Shown here: positions 18,615-26,771 of the stretch, one piece after another
How positions within the stretch are numbered: position 1 is the stretch's first letter
Layout: each line of letters begins with the position of its first letter
Assembly (NCBI GenBank): GCA_002706765.1
Contig: PAJV01000045.1
Coordinates: forward strand, 96,689-160,688
DNA from: Gimesia sp.
GTDB lineage: Bacteria; Planctomycetota; Planctomycetia; Planctomycetales; Planctomycetaceae
Reading direction: 5' to 3'
DNA: 64,000 nt
Position numbers and translations under genes: made by a program
The notes under the pieces: model-generated
The model's database searches: none
Seen by the model: only the letters and a program-made list of their open reading frames with translations
What the model was told of the DNA's origin: nothing

Positions 18615-20390
18615 CTAGCTACCCGGTCCAATCAGTCCCGGTTGATTACTGGTCGGAGAACTTAAGCTGGGTGCCCTAGCTTTCACGTTCGGTTCAGGAG
18701 TTTTTGATTTGGCTTTCCATTCTTTATTTTGCGGACTGGAAAGATCTGGCACTTTCGCAGCCGTTGCTGGCTTCTGAGTTGCTTTCTGCATTCTTTCATG
18801 CTCCTGTAATGCTTTGACATTCTCGGGAGACAATGAGGGTTTCCTGATTTCTTCAGAGTGAATGCTGGGAGCCGCCGGAACAGGAGGTACCTGGGAGGCC
18901 GAAGTGGGTGGCAGTACATGATCGGGAATCATCATCGATTCCGGGCTGATCGGTCCGGGAATGGAATACTGACAGTCAGGGCAGTCATCCCCATAGTTGG
19001 GTACTTCCAGCACGCCATCCAGATACAACTCGCGATCGGTGGGTGTTGCGGTAAACAGGCCGGGACCTCCTGCGGGAACCTGGCCCGATTTCAGTGGGGA
19101 AACCAGTTCCGGAGTCACCATGATCACCAGTTCGGTTTCGCCTTCGGTGTATCTGACCCGACGGAAGGCTGCTCCCACAACGGGGAGTTCTCCCAGGAAG
19201 GGTGTCTTGGATGTTTCAGCAGTTTTGCGGCTGGAAATCAGACCGGCAATCACCATGGTTTCGCCGAAATTCATTTCGACAGCTGTATTAGCGCGGCGGA
19301 CAGTCAATCCGGGAACGGTGGTTCCGGCTACCTGAACCGCGTTGGAAAAATCGCGTTCACTCACTTCAGGCTGAACTTCCAGTCGCAGGCGACCATTCCC
19401 CAGAACAATGGGAACGGCTTCCATTCTGACCCCGAATTCACGCCATTCAATCGTGACGGTACCCAGACTCTGAGGAACCAGGATCGGAAATTCACCACCT
19501 GACAGCAGGTTGGCAGGGCGACCACTGGTTGTCACCAGTTCCGGTTCCGCGAGAATTTTCAGCAGTGCTTCTTTCTTCAGTGCTTCGATGAACGCCTGAA
19601 AAATACTGGAACCATCCACCAGTCCAAAACCCAGTGACGTGCCACTGATCAGGTTCTGTGATGCGGTAATTGCCGGTGGCCCGCCGAAGGGGGTGGTGAT
19701 ACCGGTGATGGGAACCAGGCTGCCTGGCGTACTGTAAGCATAACCTGACTGATTCAAAAACAGCCAGTTGACGCCCAGCTGCCGAATTTTCGATCGCTGA
19801 ACTTCCATGATTTTGACTTTCAGCAGGACCTGTTGTACTCCCGCCAGCTTCATCTGATTTAACACGCCATTCGGAAAAAACTGCTCGGCGATTTCCACCA
19901 TTTCCGTGATGGCTTCAGGTTCTGTGACCCAGCCACGCAAGACAACCGAATCCTGAACCTTGATGGCAGTCACAGACGAAGTGGGGAACAGTTCCTTCAG
20001 GTAAGCCTGCAGGTGACGTGCATCGCCACTCACGAATGTCTCTATCGTGTAGACTTTGCCATTTTCATCAGTAATGACCAGTGTGGTCACACCGGGAATC
20101 AGGGCCTGGATGCGGAGCTCATTGGGAGTGAGTGCTGAGACACTCAAAACAGTCGGATCAAATCCGTCCACGCGTTTGATCTTACCCGCGAATTTGAGGA
20201 TTTTGGAGAACTTCTCTGTCACTTCCAGCTTCATCTTTTCAGATGTGATCTGTACGACAGGTTCACTCGCACCGGGAGGTGCAGGCTGCTCGTCCTGGGC
20301 ATACGCCTGTAATGCAATGAGGCTGCATACCAGTGCGACGAGAACAACAGGCAGACATTTCACTCTCATGTGTTTTTTTAAGGCCAGCAT
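18615..20390 (-). CDS. cpaC: Tad/Flp pilus secretin (CpaC/RcpA-like)
   Basis: The outer-membrane channel for the Flp pilus. A 591-residue protein with a signal peptide (CLPVVLVALVCSLIALQAYA). The N-terminal pilus-formation domain (VTEKFSKILKFAGKIKRVDGFDPTVLSV) is followed by a BON-like stretch (VVLRGWVTEPEAITEMV). The secretin core from about 250 to 430 includes VTTSGRPANLLSGGEFPILVPQ and TELVIMVTPELVSPL, classic secretin signatures. The last 140 residues are Pro/Ser/Lys-rich and not part of the fold. ATG 20390 has AAGGGGCA upstream. It follows cpaB by 154 nt. Confidence 0.92.
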   Translation of the reverse strand: MLALKKHMRVKCLPVVLVALVCSLIALQAYAQDEQPAPPGASEPVVQITSEKMKLEVTEKFSKILKFAGKIKRVDGFDPTVLSVSALTPNELRIQALIPGVTTLVITDENGKVYTIETFVSGDARHLQAYLKELFPTSSVTAIKVQDSVVLRGWVTEPEAITEMVEIAEQFFPNGVLNQMKLAGVQQVLLKVKIMEVQRSKIRQLGVNWLFLNQSGYAYSTPGSLVPITGITTPFGGPPAITASQNLISGTSLGFGLVDGSSIFQAFIEALKKEALLKILAEPELVTTSGRPANLLSGGEFPILVPQSLGTVTIEWREFGVRMEAVPIVLGNGRLRLEVQPEVSERDFSNAVQVAGTTVPGLTVRRANTAVEMNFGETMVIAGLISSRKTAETSKTPFLGELPVVGAAFRRVRYTEGETELVIMVTPELVSPLKSGQVPAGGPGLFTATPTDRELYLDGVLEVPNYGDDCPDCQYSIPGPISPESMMIPDHVLPPTSASQVPPVPAAPSIHSEEIRKPSLSPENVKALQEHERMQKATQKPATAAKVPDLSSPQNKEWKAKSKTPEPNVKARAPSLSSPTSNQPGLIGPGS

Positions 20391-20544
20391 CCGTGCCCCT
20401 TACATTTTTTTTACTACAGAGTGATGTCAGAAATTATCCGCAATCACCCTAAAACAGGTATCATTCCATAACTTGTTGAGAGAACTCTCTCTGCCCGCAA
20501 TCAATTCCCCCCGGTCTGTGTCAGAGAGCAGGGGGGCTCGTATC
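20391..20544 (-). other. cpaB-cpaC spacer with possible mutually exclusive hairpins
   Basis: Two candidate stems overlap: CTCTCTG (20487-20493) with CAGAGAG (20522-20528), and CCCCCC (20508-20513) with GGGGGG (20531-20536). Both cannot form together. This could be an attenuator or processing site inside the cluster; no T-run supports simple termination. Confidence 0.3.
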
Positions 20545-21594
20545 TCAGTTAATTTTCTGTTTCTGTTTGTTTGTAAAGACTTCCCACAGATCTTTCAGAG
20601 CTGCTTTCTGATCTTCGATTTCTTCTTCCAGAAGTTCGACTTCCTGTACGATTTTTTCTTCTCCGGAATAAATCTCAATCTGCCACATTTTTTTCGGTTC
20701 TTCCAGTGGCTCGACCTCGGTTTCCACTGAAGTCATCTGCTGCGGTTCCTGTTCTTCATCCAGAAACTGCTTCGCCGACTGAGGCGTTTTTTCCTGTTGA
20801 ACCACTTCCGGTTTCTCTGTTTTCTTTACATCCCCTTGCGTCGATTCTTCACCATCTTTCAGGTATTCACTACCGTCGATCGAAAAAACTTCAGCCAGTT
20901 CGTCATCATCAAACTGCACATCTTCTGAATTTGTCGAATCAGACTGTGCCCTTAATGCGAGATGAACTTCTCCTTTTTTCTCAGCCAGTTTCAACATGGC
21001 TCCTTCACGGGGAGACAGTAAGAGTGAAATATTCTTTGATTTAACCTGATTACTTTCTGTACCCCCGACATCGGTCAGATGGTCCGTCGCAAAGATCTTG
21101 ACCCGTTCCAGTATCACTTTTGTTATCGTTGACATACCGCCTTCAGGTTTGCGGGCTGTGAACGTGACGTACACATCCACAAAGTCTCCAGGCAGTATCA
21201 AACCGCTATGTGTTTTGGTCATATCCACTGATGTCGTGAAGACCCGTTTCCCATCTGGAATTTCGACCGAGGCTCCGCGAACCCCTTGTTCACTGAGTTT
21301 CGCTTTCATCACGATTTCTCCCGGAACGGCCCGGGTCTTGATGGAGCGGTCTTTATACTGTTCCAGTTTAGTCACGGCACCTTCCGGTACCTGATCAATC
21401 GGCCATGATTTGAATTTGACGTTGGACTCATTTAAAGGAGTACCAGGCGGGATTTCAGCAATTGTCATCAGAACATCTGCCGTTTTCACTTCAACCTGCT
21501 TGTCATCCTTATTGAGGATCTGCCTCACGCCCAACATCGCAACCAGTCCACAACCGACGGCGATCACCAACATCATCAACGACTTGACTTTCAT
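20545..21594 (-). CDS. cpaB: Flp pilus assembly protein CpaB/RcpC-like
   Basis: A periplasmic, membrane-anchored Tad component that may link the secretin to peptidoglycan. An N-terminal transmembrane segment (MMLVIAVGCGLVAMLGV) is followed by a SAF-type domain (ADVLMTIAEIPPGTPLNESNV) and the RcpC-like core (PGDFVDVYVTF, LLLSPREGAMLKLAEKKG). The last 110 residues are strongly acidic and Gln/Glu-rich, longer than usual. The frame also offers a GTG at 21603; ATG 21594 is taken because MKVKSLMML is the typical start. It lies between the prepilin peptidase and secretin genes. Confidence 0.88.
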   Translation of the reverse strand: MKVKSLMMLVIAVGCGLVAMLGVRQILNKDDKQVEVKTADVLMTIAEIPPGTPLNESNVKFKSWPIDQVPEGAVTKLEQYKDRSIKTRAVPGEIVMKAKLSEQGVRGASVEIPDGKRVFTTSVDMTKTHSGLILPGDFVDVYVTFTARKPEGGMSTITKVILERVKIFATDHLTDVGGTESNQVKSKNISLLLSPREGAMLKLAEKKGEVHLALRAQSDSTNSEDVQFDDDELAEVFSIDGSEYLKDGEESTQGDVKKTEKPEVVQQEKTPQSAKQFLDEEQEPQQMTSVETEVEPLEEPKKMWQIEIYSGEEKIVQEVELLEEEIEDQKAALKDLWEVFTNKQKQKIN

Positions 21595-21905
21595 ATCTGT
21601 CACCCATCAAAGAGAAACATATCAGCGAAGCTCTGATGAAAAGGGGCTTGTGTCCCGCAGGATGCAAGTCCGTTTTCCGAAATGGCGAATCTGATAGGCA
21701 TCTGTTTTCACAGGAGAACAGAAAAAGAAAATTCTGTCATCATGGAGAACATCGGCACTTCGAGAGCTTTCGCTTCAATTTATAACGATTTTATCGTTTG
21801 AAAAAGTTATTCTGGTTGTAACACTTGGCTTCTCGCGAATACCCTGAAGCCCGCACTCGCCTCACACCCCCTGTCTTCACAGCAGGCGGGAGTTCCTGTT
21901 TCGTC
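21595..21905. other. Prepilin peptidase-cpaB spacer, no gene
   Basis: A 311-nt gap inside the Tad cluster. Around 21650-21700 there is a minus-strand segment ending CGGGACACA that faintly resembles the recurrent element but lacks its AGACGC block. Nothing else was recognised. Confidence 0.4.
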
Positions 21906-22457
21906 TTACAGAAGTCCTGCGTAGAAGAAATAGGCAATCGATCCGATGCAAATGGGAATCCCATAAGGCAGCAGAAACATGGTTGGCTTTCGTTCCTTAG
22001 CGATACGTGACAGTTCGCGTGGGTTCTTCACCGAACGCCATTCATCAAGAATCACTAGAGCCTGCCCCAGATGCTTGTAGAAGTTCTTACGGTAGAGCAC
22101 CATGGCCACAGCCATGATCGCGCCCACGATTGTAGTCACGCAAAATGCATAGAAGGTAATTTTGACACCCAGCCAGGCACCGATGCCGGCCATCAGTTTG
22201 ACGTCTCCCGCTCCCATGCCACCAACGCTGTACAGGGGGAGAAGTGTAGCCAGTCCGACGACCATTCCCAGCAGTCCCCAGCCCAGTCCAGCCAGTCCGC
22301 CAGTCCAGGTCATGTAAATCAATCCGGACAGCACCATGGGGTAGGTGATCCAGTTGGGAACACGCAGTTCTTTTCCATCAATGTATGCGGCATAAATCAA
22401 GACAATGGAAACAAACTTAACATGCCAATTCTCGAGAAGTAACTGTTGCCAATCCAT
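21906..22457 (-). CDS. cpaA: Type IV prepilin peptidase (CpaA/TadV-like)
   Basis: A membrane aspartic protease that cleaves Flp prepilin. At 183 residues it has only the A24 peptidase domain, without the N-methylation domain, as in CpaA/TadV. The first catalytic Asp is in YAAYIDGKELRVPNW and the second in GGMGAGDVKLMAG, the hallmark GxGD. About six hydrophobic segments fit the known topology. I start at ATG 22457 (AAGAAAGG upstream) rather than 22505. Its substrate is presumably the Flp pilin encoded upstream. Confidence 0.92.
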   Translation of the reverse strand: MDWQQLLLENWHVKFVSIVLIYAAYIDGKELRVPNWITYPMVLSGLIYMTWTGGLAGLGWGLLGMVVGLATLLPLYSVGGMGAGDVKLMAGIGAWLGVKITFYAFCVTTIVGAIMAVAMVLYRKNFYKHLGQALVILDEWRSVKNPRELSRIAKERKPTMFLLPYGIPICIGSIAYFFYAGLL

Positions 22458-22928
22458 CAATATGGCCTTTCTTATCGTGTCTGAATGAAATGCATTTGAG
22501 AGCATTCCGTTGGGGATATTGCTAGTTAGTGATACTCAGTTCTGATCGTCTGCCAGATGATGCGAAACACGATCGACACGATCAGCCTGGTATGAGAGTT
22601 GTATTCTTATTATTCAGTTTAGGTCACAGGCGCGGCAGAGGAGTGAATATCTTAAAATTTTTCTGGTTTATGGTGGCCTGCTGCCGGGGTGTGAAATGAG
22701 GGCCTGCCGGAGTTGAAGCTGCATCCGGAAAGACTGTCTCTGCTGTATTAAAACTTTCGTATCAGCAGACTCTGCGCTATGCCTTGATCCAACAGAACTG
22801 GTCTGCTACCTGCATCCGGATCTCCAGAACTTGAGCGGACCAGGGGAGTGCAAACGGATACGGCAATTGATATTCTTTATTCAGTGGTACTTGATTCAGA
22901 GCGCATGACAATTAATTTCAGTGTCTCA

Positions 22929-22991
22929 CAATCTACGATACCTGGCCCCATGGGCCTGGAGACGCAGCGTTTAAACGGGACACATTCTAGC
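22929..22991 (+). repeat. Recurrent intergenic element, copy B
   Basis: CAATCTA, then ATACCT, a perfect 5-bp hairpin GGCCC-CAT-GGGCC, TGGAGACGC, and AAACGGGACACA at the conserved 17-nt spacing, ending CTAGC. It has the cleanest stem of the four copies. Its 3' end overlaps the stop of the minus-strand small ORF. Confidence 0.72.
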
Positions 22992-23097
22992 AGCGACTAC
23001 AGCTCAACAGGGAAGTAAACCAGACGACAACCATAGCCATCATCATGAACAACTCCAAAACCGCACCTGCCGGGGCATCAAAGCAGTAAGGAAACAT
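22987..23097 (-). CDS. Possible 36-residue membrane peptide
   Basis: A short frame starting ATG 23097 with a strong ribosome binding site (GAGGAGAGTG) and ending TAG at 22987. The product starts MFPYCFDAPAGAVLEL, contains one hydrophobic helix (about residues 12-31, with MMMAMVVVW) and ends in three closely spaced Cys (SCSRC). It lies 166 nt downstream of the Flp pilin gene on the same strand. No family is recognised. The case rests on the ribosome binding site and hydrophobic pattern only, so it may be chance. Confidence 0.4.
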   Translation of the reverse strand: MFPYCFDAPAGAVLELFMMMAMVVVWFTSLLSCSRC

Positions 23098-23263
23098 GCC
23101 ACACTCTCCTCAAAATTCGTAACAGCGTAAAACTCAAAAAAACAAACCTTATCAGATACAGCGATCAACAGACTTTCAGAGAATCGCATACGCAAGAAAA
23201 CGCTCAGCCGATGATTCGACTGAGCGATTTTCTTTTAACTTTGCAGTACTACATTGCCCGCTA

Positions 23264-23437
23264 TTAGGTCAACGCATCACGTACTTCTTCAAACTTCGCA
23301 TTGGCGTTTGTTCCGACAGCCTGAATAGCAGTCAGACAAACGATGACGATCAGAGCCAGCATCACAGCGTATTCAACAGCTGTAGGACCATCTTCTGAAA
23401 CCAGGAAGTTCTTGATGCTCTTTGTCAGATTCTTCAT
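23264..23437 (-). CDS. flp: Flp family type IVb pilin
   Basis: The 57-residue pilus subunit precursor. The leader MKNLTKSIKNFLVSEDG ends at the predicted cleavage after Gly; the mature protein begins PTAVEYAVMLALIVIVCL, with the invariant Glu-Tyr at positions 5-6, and has one hydrophobic helix and a short polar tail. ATG 23437 is preceded by GAAAGAGAGC; the in-frame start at 23485 would spoil the leader. It is processed presumably by the peptidase encoded downstream. It heads the Tad cluster after a 630-nt upstream gap. Confidence 0.95.
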   Translation of the reverse strand: MKNLTKSIKNFLVSEDGPTAVEYAVMLALIVIVCLTAIQAVGTNANAKFEEVRDALT

Positions 23438-24067
23438 TGTTGTTGCTCTCTTTCTTTCCAATTGGAGTCGATTCATGAACCACATTTATCGACACTAAAC
23501 AACCAAGCCAGGGAAGAGACGACACGATGTGTCCGCTGATTCCCACAGCTCACCCGAAACATTTGCTTCTTTGAGTTACATCCTCAAATGAAGCTCCCAA
23601 TATGCCCCCTCTTCAGAAGAGCAGATTTCCTGTATCCCATAGCTGAGATAGAGAAACGGTATTGGAGATATTTAATTCACATAACAACGGAAGATATTTC
23701 CGATATGATGTCAAAACCTGTTGTGCTCGCTGCTTCAGCTTAAATCCTGCTGAGCAAACTGATCACACTTAAAAGTAGGTCACGGGTTAAAACAGTCAAG
23801 CAGAGTTGCAAAATATTTTTTAAGAAAAACACCCGGTTCACATAAAGAAACACTCAAGTCCCGGCAAACTCTACGCAGCCAGTGAATTACTGCCATGATG
23901 ATAAAAAACAACAGCCGAGAATTTTCAGCAGAACCGCTGGACCCGCCTGAATTTTTTTCCGCTCCGGCAGTTCCATCAATCATCGCCTGTGAAAAAACAA
24001 TTCGTATTTCTGCCAGGACTTCGGAACCGTTCCCGGAAATTTTGATTTCTGCAGGCGCAGGGATGCA
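23438..24067. other. Upstream region of the pilin gene, no other gene seen
   Basis: About 630 nt between the TMTC-like gene end and the pilin start. It should hold the pilin promoter on minus; I found neither a good sigma-70 nor a -24/-12 site. No protein or RNA gene was recognised. Confidence 0.45.
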
Positions 24068-25525
24068 TTATTTCGCGGTCGACCAATTTTGAATCTTCTG
24101 CTGCATACGTGCCCGGTCCAGTTCATCCGGCTCTGTCTGTTCCAGTGCATCCTGGAGGATCGTAACAGCCCGCTGCGCATCTCCCTGGCTGTGATAACTG
24201 TTAGCCAGTTGAATCTGTACCACCGGGATCTCGGGCACTTGTCTCGAAGTGTACTGCCAGAGCGTCAGCCCATCACGCCAGATCATCAGATAACGCTCTG
24301 TCTGCCAGCTGAAGCGGGTTAACATGGCCAGTACCAGCACACCAAAAACAGCTGGCATGAAATAGCCTGATCGCGAGATGTTCGGTAAAACAGGCACCAG
24401 AATGCGTTCTCTCAATCGCTCCAGCAACTGCATCGCACCGGAAAAGATCAGTGCAAAGAAGGGGATGGAAGGTAAATAGAGATATCGGTCATTCATCAAG
24501 GTCGTAATGGGAAATAAATTCAATACCGGTATCAGCAACAGAATGAATGTGCTACCAGCAAATAAGATGAGTGGCTGACGTCGCCCCATGCGGACAAACA
24601 TAATCGCAGTCAGCAGCCAGCAGATGACAGAAATCGTGACGTTCCAGGCGATCCCGCTGGTCGGAGGGTCATACAGCACAGAGCGTGTTCCAGGCCAGAG
24701 CAGCATCTGCACGTACTTCGACATGATCACCGTATCGACCGAAATCAGTTCCAGTTTGCTCATGCCGAAGTGATCGCGAACGCCTCCCAGTTCACTGGTC
24801 TGGGCCAGCATCGTAATCACCAGCAGCAACAGGGCACAACAACCGGGAAACACCTGTTTTTTAACTGCTTCCCGGAATGGCACTTTCGCAACCCAGTAGT
24901 CATAACAGAACACAATCGCAGGCACGACAACTGCTAACGCCTTGGAAAGCAAGGCACAAATGAAACAGATCAATCCACAGGTATTCTGCTCCAGGGTGCG
25001 ATCTTTTCTGAGCCAGTACCAGAGCGATGCCAGGATAAATGCCCCTGAAAGCAATCCTTTCCGCGAAGAGATCCAGACGACTGTTTCCACCTGGACGGGA
25101 TGAATGGCGAATACCGCTGCAGTCGCCCAGCCAATCATCCGGTTCCAGGTCAGCCTGGTAATTAACAGGAAGACGAGAACCACATTGACCAGGTGCAGGA
25201 GAATGTTTGTCAGATGATAACCGCCGGCCCAGAGACCGTACACACTATGATCCAGCAGAAAAGAGAAGACGGTCAGCGGCGCATAATTTCTGGTGACAAC
25301 CTGAGTTGCCACTTTCTGCAGATTGTCGGGATCCCAGCTTTTGATCAGGGGATTATGGATGACATACCAGGGATCGTCCCAGTTGACAAAATCAAAATTT
25401 ATCGCCATTCCAAAACTGATCAGAACCAGCAGCGCCAGCAGGCAGCAGACGCGCCACTGCTGTTTCACCACCTGGCATAACTGCCAGGGGAGTTCACCCT
25501 GATCGGATTGAATTTGATTCGACAT
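24068..25525 (-). CDS. TMTC/ArnT-like membrane glycosyltransferase with C-terminal TPR
   Basis: A 485-residue polytopic protein with about 10 hydrophobic segments, followed by a TPR-like tail (VVQIQLANSYHSQGDAQRAV). The first periplasmic loop reads NFDFVNWDDPWYVIHNP, with the acidic pair expected in GT-C enzymes of the O-mannosyltransferase/TMTC type. These transfer a sugar from a polyprenyl-phosphate donor. The divergent neighbour is a GT2 of the polyprenyl-phosphate sugar synthase type, which would fit donor supply. I start at ATG 25525 (ACAGGACG upstream); the frame reaches 25633 without support. Donor and acceptor are unknown. Confidence 0.75.
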   Translation of the reverse strand: MSNQIQSDQGELPWQLCQVVKQQWRVCCLLALLVLISFGMAINFDFVNWDDPWYVIHNPLIKSWDPDNLQKVATQVVTRNYAPLTVFSFLLDHSVYGLWAGGYHLTNILLHLVNVVLVFLLITRLTWNRMIGWATAAVFAIHPVQVETVVWISSRKGLLSGAFILASLWYWLRKDRTLEQNTCGLICFICALLSKALAVVVPAIVFCYDYWVAKVPFREAVKKQVFPGCCALLLLVITMLAQTSELGGVRDHFGMSKLELISVDTVIMSKYVQMLLWPGTRSVLYDPPTSGIAWNVTISVICWLLTAIMFVRMGRRQPLILFAGSTFILLLIPVLNLFPITTLMNDRYLYLPSIPFFALIFSGAMQLLERLRERILVPVLPNISRSGYFMPAVFGVLVLAMLTRFSWQTERYLMIWRDGLTLWQYTSRQVPEIPVVQIQLANSYHSQGDAQRAVTILQDALEQTEPDELDRARMQQKIQNWSTAK

Positions 25526-25794
25526 TCGTCCTGTCCGGTAAGAAGTAGATTCACCACGACCTGCTTTTAACATAGGTTGCTCACAGGAAATTGCACATGC
25601 TTTGCCGGAAATGTTGTTTCTCTGCAACATCAATTGCCAGCCCAGTCCCTAATTTCAGTACAACCGGCTCAGTCAGTCCACGCGATACTTCAGATGGACG
25701 CATGACGTCTCCCCCTGATAATGATCACACATGGCTTCTGAATTTAAGCTAAGCTTGCTTCGGATAACGCGCGACCCATTGCGCATATATTTTG

Positions 25795-26733
25795 ATGTCG
25801 AAACACCCGGAGAGACACGTGCAGGTACCACTGTCAATTTCAGAATCGGAAACGATTTCATCCGTTCCCGTCATGGCGCCAGACAGCGCCGAGATCATGT
25901 CGCAGTTCCAGAACAGGGAACACCTGTTGGCTGAAATCGAACGCAGCTGCTTTCCGCAAGGGAAGACCATCGTGGTGATGCCCGCTTATAATGCAGCAGG
26001 TACGCTGGAAAAAACACTGGCCGATCTGCCTGCAGATGTGGTTGACGAAATTATCCTCGTCGACGATGGCAGTACGGATGGAACTGTTGATCTGGCTCTG
26101 CAGCACGGCCTGACGGTCATCAAGCATAAAGAAAATCGCGGTTATGGGGGAAACCAGAAGACCTGTTATCAGTATGCGCTGGAACATGGCGCAGAATATG
26201 TCGTCATGCTGCACCCCGATTATCAGTACGACAGCCGCGTCGTGGGTATTGCCATCCAACTTTTAAGGCTGGGGATCTGCGACGTTGTCATGGGCTCCCG
26301 CATCCGGACCCGCCAGGAAGCGCTGGCCGGCGGAATGCCTGGCTGGAAATACCTGGCCAATCGACTGCTGACCATCACCGAGAATATCGCGCTCGGACCA
26401 AACCTGGGTGACTTTCACAGTGGGTTTCGCGCCTATCGCAGAGAGGTTCTGGAAACGATTCCCTTTGAACACAACTCGAATGACTTCGTCTTTGACAGCC
26501 AGCTACTCGCCCAGGCAGTCTACTTTCAATTCCGGGTCGGCGATATTCCCGTTCCCGTCCGCTACTTTCCCGAATCCTCCAGCATCAGTTTCAAACGCTG
26601 CGTGAAATATGGCATGGGTACGCTGGCAGTGCTGGCTCGCTTCTGGGCACAACGACTGCGAATTCGCCCTTCAAAAATTTTCTTCACCAGAAAAAATGAC
26701 CAGGACGCAGAGAACCGGGTCAAACTGCAATAG
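25795..26733 (+). CDS. Glycosyltransferase family 2 (polyprenyl-phosphate sugar synthase-like)
   Basis: A 312-residue protein with GT-A motifs in order: [30 protein letters not shown], the [13 protein letters not shown] segment, then [10 protein letters not shown] at the DxD position. A later [12 protein letters not shown] segment matches the dolichol-phosphate mannosyltransferase group. The C-terminus lacks clear transmembrane helices, so it is likely peripheral. The start is uncertain: ATG 25795 has no good ribosome binding site, and ATG 25873 or 25897 are alternatives, since the catalytic domain begins only near residue 55. Divergent from the TMTC-like gene. Confidence 0.85.
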   Translation: MSKHPERHVQVPLSISESETISSVPVMAPDSAEIMSQFQNREHLLAEIERSCFPQGKTIVVMPAYNAAGTLEKTLADLPADVVDEIILVDDGSTDGTVDLALQHGLTVIKHKENRGYGGNQKTCYQYALEHGAEYVVMLHPDYQYDSRVVGIAIQLLRLGICDVVMGSRIRTRQEALAGGMPGWKYLANRLLTITENIALGPNLGDFHSGFRAYRREVLETIPFEHNSNDFVFDSQLLAQAVYFQFRVGDIPVPVRYFPESSSISFKRCVKYGMGTLAVLARFWAQRLRIRPSKIFFTRKNDQDAENRVKLQ

Positions 26734-26771
26734 AATTCCACTACAATTGCCCGGCACTTCTACCTCTGAAT

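Larger units (their letters stand above)
22458..23263. other. Gap between pilin and prepilin peptidase: element copy B and a small ORF
   Basis: An 806-nt region. It holds element copy B (22929-22991) on plus and a possible 36-codon gene (22987-23097) on minus. From 22458 to 22928 I see no gene or RNA I can name. Confidence 0.5.

Noticed and set aside
21648-21700. Possible fifth copy of the recurrent element (minus)
   Set aside because: It ends in CGGGACACA but lacks AGACGC and the correct spacing, so at best a decayed copy.
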